Shown piece after piece: positions 1-5,003 of a stretch of DNA of 12,879 nucleotides. Numbering within the stretch: position 1 is the first letter of the stretch; every line of letters begins with the position of its first letter. Source of the stretch: Anaerolineales bacterium UBA6663 (GTDB taxonomy: Bacteria; Chloroflexota; Anaerolineae; Anaerolineales; UBA6663); contig DKKP01000126.1 in NCBI GenBank assembly GCA_002455335.1, positions 1-12,879 of the forward strand, read 5' to 3'. The notes below the pieces were generated by a model. The model was not told the DNA's origin, ran no database searches, and saw only the letters and a program-made list of their open reading frames with translations. The position numbers and the translations under genes were made by a program.

Positions 1-373
1 TGGCCTCGAACGGCGAGGGCACACCCTCGAACAGGCCCGTGCCGTGGTGGAAGATCCGCGAGGTCTTGCCGTGCATCAACCGCGGCGCGCGATCCACCCG
101 CCCGCCGCAGACCGCGCCCAGACATTGATGGCCAAGACAGACGCCAAAGACCGGGATCCGGCCCGAGAAGCGCCGGATGGCGTCGTTCGAGATGCCCCCA
201 TCGGTCGGGTCGCCGGGGCCGGGCGAGATGACGAGGTGCGTCGGCGCGAGCGCCTCGAGATCGTCGAGCGTCACCTTGTCGTTGCGAAAGACCCGGATGT
301 CGGCGCCCAGTTCGCCAAAGTACTGCACGAGGTTATATGTGAACGAGTCGTAGTTGTCGATCAACGCCAGCAT
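1..373 (-). CDS. trpG: Anthranilate synthase component II (glutamine amidotransferase), 3' part missing
   Basis: Class I glutamine amidotransferase subunit that releases ammonia from glutamine for TrpE to turn chorismate into anthranilate in the cytoplasm. The 124 visible codons start at ATG 373-371, and the window edge removes the C-terminal third (family about 190-200 aa). Seen directly: N-terminal DNYDSFTYNL (residues 6-15), oxyanion-region PGPG (51-54), nucleophile motif FGVCLGHQ with Cys79, and HGKTS (101-105), a signature of TrpG/PabA-type subunits. The His-Glu pair of the triad lies beyond the window. The start is 1 nt after the trpS stop (TGA-G-ATG), so translational coupling is likely. 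PabA, or a subunit shared with folate synthesis, cannot be excluded from sequence, but the trpE context favours TrpG. Confidence 0.93.
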   Translation of the reverse strand, partial: MLALIDNYDSFTYNLVQYFGELGADIRVFRNDKVTLDDLEALAPTHLVISPGPGDPTDGGISNDAIRRFSGRIPVFGVCLGHQCLGAVCGGRVDRAPRLMHGKTSRIFHHGTGLFEGVPSPFEA

Positions 374-374
374 C

Positions 375-1418
375 TCAGTATCCTCGCACGACGGGCCCTG
401 TGGGTCGGATCATCTCGGTGACGTACGCGAGCCCCATCGCGTCGCGCACCTGGCGCATGGTTTCGTGCGCCTCGGCCTGCATCCGGCGCGTGCCCTCGGC
501 CAGGATCTCGTGGGTCAGCGCCGGGCGCGCCAGGTAATAGGCCCGCCGCTCGCGCAACGGCTCGAGAAAGGCGTTGAGCGCCGTAGTCAGCTTCGCCTTG
601 ACCTCGACATCCCCGACCCGCCCGGCGCGGTAGCGCTCCTTGAGGTCGTCGACCTCGGCCGTGTTTGGGTTGAAGATGTCGTGATAGGCAAAGACCGGGT
701 TGCCCTCGACCGTGCCTGGGTCGGTCGCGCGCAGCCGCTTCGGGTCTGTGTACATCATCTTGACCTTGGCCTCGACCGTGGCGGCGTCGTCCGAGAGATA
801 GATCGCGTTATCCAGGCTCTTGCTCATCTTGGCCTTGCCGTCGGTGCCGATCAGCGTCGGCACATCGCCGATCAGCGCCTGCGGTTCGGGGAACACCTCC
901 CCGTAGAGCAGATTGAAGCGGCGCGCGATCTCGCGGGCCAGCTCGACGTGGGCCTGATTGTCTTTGCCGACCGGCACGACCTCGGCCCGCGGCAGCAGGA
1001 TGTCGGCGGCCTGCAGCACCGGGTAGCCGAGCAGCCCAAACGGCATCGCGTCGAGGTCGGCGTCGCGCACCATATCCTTCAGGCTTGGCAGACGCTCGAG
1101 CCGCGGTACGGTGACGAGCATCTCGAAGAGCAGGTTGAGCTCGTAGGTCTCGCTGATCGCCGACTGCACAAAAAGCGTGCTGCGCTCGGGGTCGATGCCG
1201 ACCGAGAGGTAATCGAGCACCATCTCGCGGATGAAGCCCGGGATCTCGCGCACGAAGTTGCGCTGCGGGCGCGTCGTCAACGTGTGTAAATCGGCGACTA
1301 TGAAGTACGACGCGTATTCGTCCTGCAGCCGCACGCGGTTCTGCAGGCTGCCGACGTAGTGTCCGAGGTGCAACCGACCGGTGGGCCGGTCGCCGGTGAG
1401 AAGACGGGGTTTGGTCAT
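375..1418 (-). CDS. trpS: Tryptophanyl-tRNA synthetase
   Basis: Class I aminoacyl-tRNA synthetase that charges tRNA-Trp with tryptophan using ATP. It has 347 residues, near the usual 330-350. Seen directly: the HIGH-type motif as HLGH (residues 17-20) inside TGDRPTGRLHLGHYVGS, the substrate-pocket stretch PVLQAADILLPRAEVVPVGK (about 143-162), and the second ATP signature KMSKS (197-201). The start ATG 1418-1416 overlaps the trpE stop as ATGA and is preceded by a GAAGGA ribosome site. An in-frame extension up to about 1577 lies wholly inside trpE and looks like out-of-frame trpE, so I rejected it. Sitting between trpE and trpG and behind a Trp T-box, it should be induced together with anthranilate synthase when tRNA-Trp is uncharged. 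Confidence 0.96.
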   Translation of the reverse strand: MTKPRLLTGDRPTGRLHLGHYVGSLQNRVRLQDEYASYFIVADLHTLTTRPQRNFVREIPGFIREMVLDYLSVGIDPERSTLFVQSAISETYELNLLFEMLVTVPRLERLPSLKDMVRDADLDAMPFGLLGYPVLQAADILLPRAEVVPVGKDNQAHVELAREIARRFNLLYGEVFPEPQALIGDVPTLIGTDGKAKMSKSLDNAIYLSDDAATVEAKVKMMYTDPKRLRATDPGTVEGNPVFAYHDIFNPNTAEVDDLKERYRAGRVGDVEVKAKLTTALNAFLEPLRERRAYYLARPALTHEILAEGTRRMQAEAHETMRQVRDAMGLAYVTEMIRPTGPVVRGY

Positions 1419-2908
1419 GATCGTCCTTCGGCTGCCTCGACCGCCTTCATCACGGCCTTGGCCTTGTTGACGCTTTCCTGGTACTCCGTGGCGGGGTCCG
1501 AATCGGCCACGATGCCGGCGCCGGCCTGCACGCTCACGCGATCGCCCTGACAGACCAGGGTGCGGATGGCGATGCACGTGTCCATGGCCCCACCGTACGA
1601 GAAGTAGCCGATCGCGCCGCCGTATGGCCCGCGTGGGCTGTGTTCAAGCTCGGCGATGATCTCGCAGGCCCTGACCTTTGGAGCGCCGCTGAGCGTGCCG
1701 GCCGGGAAGGTGGCCCGGAGCAGGTCGAAAGCCGTCAGCCCCGGGCGAAGCGTGCCCTTGACCGACGAGACGATGTGCATGACGTGCGAGTAGTGTTCGA
1801 CGACGAAGAAGTCGGGCACCGAGACCGAGCCGTACTCGCAAACCCGGCCGATGTCGTTGCGCCCGAGGTCGATCAGCATCACGTGCTCGGCGCGCTCCTT
1901 CGGATCGGCAAGCAGCTCCTGCTCGAGTTTGTCGTCTTCGGCCGGGGTCTTGCCGCGCGGGCGCGTGCCCGCGATCGGGCGCACCGAGGCGCGTGGACCC
2001 GCATCGGTCGGCTCGAGCCGGGTCATCATCTCGGGCGAGGCGCCGACGAGCATCAGGGGCTCGGGGGCGTCGTCGGCTCCGGCCACGTCGCCGAACTCGA
2101 AGTAGAACATGTAGGGCGAGGGGTTGAGCCGGCGCAGCGCGCGGTAGACCTGAAAGGGCTCGGCCTTGAGCGCCCGGCTGAAGCGTTGCGAGAGCACCAC
2201 CTGGAAGATGTCGCCGGCCGCGATGTACTCCTTGGCCGCGCGTACCATGGCCTCGAACTCGGGCTGGCTGAGGTTGCTCTCGAACGCCGTCGGCCCGGCG
2301 CCGTTCTCGGTTGACCGAGGATGTTCGGTCAATGGGCGGCGGAGACGCGCCTCGAGATCGTCGAGGCGCGCCGCGGCCGCCGTCGTATCGCCGTCGAGCG
2401 CATGCGTGAGCAGCAGCAGGCTCGAGCGGGCATGATCGAAAGCGACAAGCGTATCGGTGTGCAAGAAGATCGAATCGGGGAGGACGCCCTGCGCGAGATG
2501 CGTGTCGAGCACCGGCTCGAAATGGCGCAGCGTCTCGAAGCCCAGGTACCCGACCAGGCCGCCGGCGAAACGCGGCAGGCCCTCGGCGTCAATCGGGGGC
2601 ACAGCCTCCATCTCGGTCTGCAGCGCGTGCAGGAAGTCCTGCCCGGCCTCGGCCAGTACCTCGACCCGCCCGGCCTCGGCACCGCTCAAAGTCTCGCGCG
2701 TCAGCGTCTTGCCGCGCAGCACATAGCGCGCGCGCGGCGCCACGCCGATGAACGAGTAGCGCGCCACACGCTCTCCACCCTCGACCGATTCGAGCAAGAA
2801 GGATGGCCCGCCGCCGCGCAGTTTGAGATACGCGCTGGCCGGCGTCTCCAGATCGGCCGGCAACTCGCGGGTCAGCGGGCGCAGCGCCGTGGGGGATGTC
2901 GTGAGCAT
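1415..2908 (-). CDS. trpE: Anthranilate synthase component I
   Basis: Chorismate-binding subunit of anthranilate synthase, which makes anthranilate and pyruvate from chorismate with ammonia supplied by TrpG; first committed step of tryptophan synthesis. It has 497 residues, normal for the family. Seen directly: the N-terminal LLES element (38-41), which in characterised TrpE proteins belongs to the tryptophan feedback site; NPSPYMFYF (262-270); GASPE (289-293); RPIAGTRPRG (310-319); LIDLGRNDIGRV (345-356); PAGTLSGAPK (402-411). LLES argues for TrpE rather than PabB and for feedback inhibition by Trp. Start ATG 2908-2906 has a GGAGGTG ribosome site 2 nt upstream. The in-frame extension to 2956 is read from the palindromic 5' leader and is rejected. 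Expression is predicted to be under the T-box leader immediately upstream. Confidence 0.97.
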   Translation of the reverse strand: MLTTSPTALRPLTRELPADLETPASAYLKLRGGGPSFLLESVEGGERVARYSFIGVAPRARYVLRGKTLTRETLSGAEAGRVEVLAEAGQDFLHALQTEMEAVPPIDAEGLPRFAGGLVGYLGFETLRHFEPVLDTHLAQGVLPDSIFLHTDTLVAFDHARSSLLLLTHALDGDTTAAAARLDDLEARLRRPLTEHPRSTENGAGPTAFESNLSQPEFEAMVRAAKEYIAAGDIFQVVLSQRFSRALKAEPFQVYRALRRLNPSPYMFYFEFGDVAGADDAPEPLMLVGASPEMMTRLEPTDAGPRASVRPIAGTRPRGKTPAEDDKLEQELLADPKERAEHVMLIDLGRNDIGRVCEYGSVSVPDFFVVEHYSHVMHIVSSVKGTLRPGLTAFDLLRATFPAGTLSGAPKVRACEIIAELEHSPRGPYGGAIGYFSYGGAMDTCIAIRTLVCQGDRVSVQAGAGIVADSDPATEYQESVNKAKAVMKAVEAAEGRS

Positions 2909-2926
2909 GGCACCTCCAGCATTGCC

Positions 2927-2983
2927 GATTGCTGACTTCTGATTGCTGTTTGGCACTCAAACAGCAATCAGAAATCAACAATC
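2927..2983 (-). repeat. Long AT-rich palindrome between attenuator and trpE ribosome site
   Basis: Arms 2983-2958 and 2952-2927 are 26 nt each around a 5-nt loop. They differ from perfect complementarity at two positions, and both become G-U pairs in minus-strand RNA. The element is A/T-rich and built from GATTGCTGA-type words, unlike the GC-rich surroundings. It lies after the T-box terminator and ends about 9 nt before the trpE Shine-Dalgarno sequence. No U-tract follows, so it is not a normal terminator. It could be a dispersed palindromic repeat, an mRNA-stabilising hairpin or a translation-tuning element; the sequence does not decide. Confidence 0.8.
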
Positions 2984-2986
2984 CAC

Positions 2987-3024
2987 AATACAAAAGCTCC
3001 TCACGTTTGGGACGGAGGAGCTTT
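2987..3024 (-). terminator. T-box regulated terminator of the trp operon
   Basis: A perfect 10-bp stem (AAAGCUCCUC, 3024-3015, with GAGGAGCUUU, 3002-2993) has a 12-nt loop and is followed by a U-rich run (UUUUGUAUU). The 5' arm and loop contain the 3' half of the T-box antiterminator (UCCGUCCCAA), so the two structures exclude each other. The hairpin should form when tRNA-Trp is charged. Confidence 0.9.
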
Positions 3025-3064
3025 CCGTGGTGCCACCCAATTTCTGAGGCGGAGGGCCATTAAC

Positions 3065-3092
3065 AAAAAAACCTGTTGTGATGACAACAGGT
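3065..3092 (-). terminator. Second terminator-like hairpin inside the T-box leader
   Basis: A perfect 9-bp stem (ACCUGUUGU, 3092-3084, with ACAACAGGU, 3079-3071) closes on a CAUC tetraloop and runs straight into a seven-U tract (3071-3065). It looks like a complete intrinsic terminator for minus-strand transcription, but it lies upstream of the T-box core, in the position of Stem III. Flanking GGCCAAC and GUU..GGCC can extend it, with the U-tract as an internal loop. It could be a constitutive brake, a regulated first terminator, or simply an unusual Stem III. Confidence 0.72.
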
Positions 3093-3331
3093 CGTTGGCC
3101 AGCCTCACTTTGCGGCGACGCTGGCCATTTGGCCATTAATCGCCTCAGCCCGATAACGGTGGCCGGTCCGGCGCAGGCTACTGGGCGCGTTCGCGCTGTT
3201 CGCTGCGCAACTCGGAGGTCCATTCAACGTCGATCCACGGACCGGGCTTGCACCGTTATGCCCGGCTCTCTGGCCGCTTCGCGCCGCTTACTCGTCCTCG
3301 TCAGCGTTTTTGGTCTTCGTTTGTGGTTGCA

Positions 3332-3361
3332 TTGATATCACAAAAGCGTTCCGTGAGTCAA
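3332..3361 (-). promoter_or_regulatory. Candidate promoter of the trp T-box operon
   Basis: TTGACT (3361-3356) and TATCAA (3337-3332) are separated by 18 nt on the minus strand, matching 5/6 and 4/6 of the sigma70-type consensus. It lies about 25 nt upstream of the first T-box helix, so transcription would start near 3325 and give a leader of about 417 nt before trpE. A GACTC site (3359-3355) overlaps the -35. Confidence 0.6.
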
Positions 3362-3452
3362 GCCCACGCTTCAGGCTTGCACGGGCGAGTTGTCACCCGG
3401 CTCAGGCGCGGCGCCACACAAGCCGGATCTTCGCCACGAATCGCACATCGCC

Positions 3453-4118
3453 TCAAGGACGGGGCGCAGTCTCGCGTAGCTCGGCGATGACCAGCAGGCG
3501 CTCGTCATAGGTCAGACGGGTCAGATCCCAGCCGTCACAGGTCAGCAACACGAGCCGGTTCCCGTCGGGGATCAGCACTTTGGCGACATCCTCGGGCCGC
3601 GCCTTGCGGCGGTCGATGACTTCGTAGGTGTACCGCTGGTCGCCGAGATCCAGGTGCACGGCCCCGCCCAGGCTGAGGCTCCACAGATAGCCGAACGGGC
3701 CGGCGATCCCGGTGTTTGTGGAGACATGGGCGGCCAACACCGGCGCATAGGCGTCTCCGGGGGCGTTACCGGTCCCGTCGAGCCAGCCGACCTTGTCGCC
3801 CAGGTCGTCGACATCCCAGGCGTTGTCGACGATCGGCACAGCGACGATCGCGGCCTCGAGCGTGATCTCGGGGATGTTCAACAGGGGCGGGCGGGCTGTC
3901 GGCTCGGGCAACGGTGTGTTGACGACGCGCGGTGTGGCGGCGGGCGCTTCGGCCAGCGACGTCGCAGTCGCTGGCGCGGCTGTGGTGATGGTCGACGCTG
4001 AAGTGGGTCGCGGCAGCACCGTCAGCCGGCTCGCCGGCGTCGGTGTCCCTTGCGGGCTGCACCCGGCACAGGCCAGGGCGGCGATAAGGAGCCAGGAGGT
4101 GTGGAGGCGGGCGTGCAT
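3453..4118 (-). CDS. Membrane-tethered sortase (class uncertain)
   Basis: Cysteine transpeptidase that cuts an LPXTG-type signal and attaches the protein to the cell surface. The 221 residues divide into a hydrophobic N-terminal segment (about 8-20, ending ACAGC, an imperfect lipobox), a Thr/Pro/Ala-rich linker (about 21-80) and a sortase fold (about 88-215). Seen directly: catalytic His131 in LAAHVST, Cys194 in LLTCDGW, and Arg207 in DERLLVIAEL, the His-Cys-Arg set of sortases. The order and short core suggest a class D/E/F-like enzyme rather than SrtA or SrtB. Start ATG 4118 is chosen because the longer in-frame start at 4184 would translate the GC hairpin at 4143-4170. The LPATG protein encoded immediately upstream is its probable substrate. 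Whether the N-terminus is a lipoprotein signal or a signal anchor is open. Confidence 0.88.
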   Translation of the reverse strand: MHARLHTSWLLIAALACAGCSPQGTPTPASRLTVLPRPTSASTITTAAPATATSLAEAPAATPRVVNTPLPEPTARPPLLNIPEITLEAAIVAVPIVDNAWDVDDLGDKVGWLDGTGNAPGDAYAPVLAAHVSTNTGIAGPFGYLWSLSLGGAVHLDLGDQRYTYEVIDRRKARPEDVAKVLIPDGNRLVLLTCDGWDLTRLTYDERLLVIAELRETAPRP

Positions 4119-4135
4119 CGTCCTGGCCGCTCTCC

Positions 4136-4170
4136 GAAAGCACGCGGGCCGGCGCTCAGGCCGGCCCGCG
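4136..4170 (-). terminator. GC-rich hairpin between the LPXTG gene and the sortase gene
   Basis: A perfect 11-bp inverted repeat (CGCGGGCCGGC with GCCGGCCCGCG, arms 4170-4160 and 4153-4143, 6-nt loop) is followed on the minus strand only by TGCTTTC. The tail is poor, so it may be a leaky terminator or a 3'-end stabiliser that leaves less sortase than substrate mRNA. It lies 25 nt after the stop at 4196. Confidence 0.6.
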
Positions 4171-4195
4171 CGATTCGGTGCCAAGAAAGAATGGC

Positions 4196-4993
4196 TCAGT
4201 CGCGGATGATCTCGGCCTGTTCCTGAGGCTCGGGCTTGCGCGAACGATCATACAGCGCAAGGGCGGTCAGGCCGGCCATCCCAAGGATCAGGGCCAGCGT
4301 GACGATCTCGCGCGGCCCCGGGCCGACGCCGGTGGCCGGCAGGCTACCAGGCACGAGCTCGGCGTTGACCTGGTTCGATGTGGTGCCGCCGCCGGTCGTG
4401 CCATAGGTGATGGTCGCCTGATTGACGATCGGGCTCGCCGACGAGGCGTTGGCGTTGACCCTTGCCTGGATCACGATCTGCACTTCCTGGCGCGCAGACA
4501 GCGTGCCGAGGACCACCGTGACCGCGCGCGTCGCGGCGTCGAAGCTGACCGTCCCGACCGGCGAGGTCGCGCTGACGTAATCGACCTGCGCGGGCAAAAC
4601 GTCTTGCACCGTCACGTTGTCGACCGACGTGTCGTTGGGGTTGGTCACCGTCAGGGTGTAATTGACCACACTGCCGATCGACACCCGATCCTGGCTGATC
4701 TGTTTGACGAGGCTCACCACTGGCGGAGCCGTCGGTTGCGGGTTGTTCGGCGGCGTGGTCGCCGTCGGCGCCGGGGGCGTGACCGTGGCCTGGCTGACGA
4801 CGGTCGGCGTGGCCGTGGGCGGCACCGGGGTCTCGGTCGGCGGAACGACCGTCTCGGTCGGTGGCGTGGTCGGGGTTTCGGTCACGGCCAACGGCCCATC
4901 GGCTGCCGCCGCCGTCGCGCCGGGCAGGAGGATGAACCCCAGCAGCGCAGTCGCAATGAGCCCTTGAATAACGAGACGCAGGGTTTTGTTCAT
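4196..4993 (-). CDS. LPXTG-anchored DUF11-domain surface protein
   Basis: Secreted protein predicted to be covalently anchored by a sortase. In order over 265 residues: a signal peptide (1-about 32, KTLR then a hydrophobic core ending ATAAAA); a Thr/Pro-rich stalk with TETPVPPTATPT-type units (about 38-91); one DUF11/TIGR01451-type beta-sandwich (about 92-212, with NYTLTVTNPND and VQDVLPAQVDYVSAT); then LPATG (218-222), a hydrophobic helix (about 229-247) and the basic tail DRSRK, the classic cell-wall sorting signal. ATG 4993 is preferred over GTG 4999 because GGAG lies 5 nt before the ATG but abuts the GTG. It starts 10 nt after the C25 peptidase stop, so the two are co-transcribed. The stalk is N-terminal to the folded domain, the reverse of the common wall-spanning layout. 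Confidence 0.9.
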   Translation of the reverse strand: MNKTLRLVIQGLIATALLGFILLPGATAAAADGPLAVTETPTTPPTETVVPPTETPVPPTATPTVVSQATVTPPAPTATTPPNNPQPTAPPVVSLVKQISQDRVSIGSVVNYTLTVTNPNDTSVDNVTVQDVLPAQVDYVSATSPVGTVSFDAATRAVTVVLGTLSARQEVQIVIQARVNANASSASPIVNQATITYGTTGGGTTSNQVNAELVPGSLPATGVGPGPREIVTLALILGMAGLTALALYDRSRKPEPQEQAEIIRD

Positions 4994-5003
4994 GAGCACT
5001 CCA

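Larger units (their letters stand above)
2987..3306 (-). promoter_or_regulatory. Tryptophan-specific T-box riboswitch leader
   Basis: The leader senses uncharged tRNA-Trp and controls read-through into trpE-trpS-trpG. Read on the minus strand: the apical Stem I helix CCGGGC/GCCCGG (3265-3260 with 3247-3242) is preceded by an AGAGAG bulge and holds the distal loop. The specifier context GAA-UGG-ACC places a Trp codon at 3222-3220. Stem II, GCGCAG/CUGCGC (3208-3203 with 3176-3171), has CGAACA opposite CCAGUAGC, which fits the S-turn AGUA/GAA motif. The T-box core AAAUUGGGUGGCACCACGG lies at 3043-3025. The antiterminator pairs UUGGG with CCCAA (3040-3036, 3011-3007) and ACGGA with UCCGU (3028-3024, 3016-3012) around the bulge UGGCACC. 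UGGC would pair with the GCCA end of a tRNA whose discriminator is G, as in bacterial tRNA-Trp. The 5' boundary is approximate. Confidence 0.93.

Noticed and set aside
2975..3223. 82-codon minus-strand frame between sortase and trpE
   Set aside because: It coincides with the T-box leader and both of its terminators; sequence constraint there is explained by RNA structure.
4119..4184. N-terminal extension of the sortase to an ATG at 4184
   Set aside because: It would translate the GC-rich hairpin, giving an Arg/Ala-rich peptide ahead of the hydrophobic segment; ATG 4118 gives a normal export signal.
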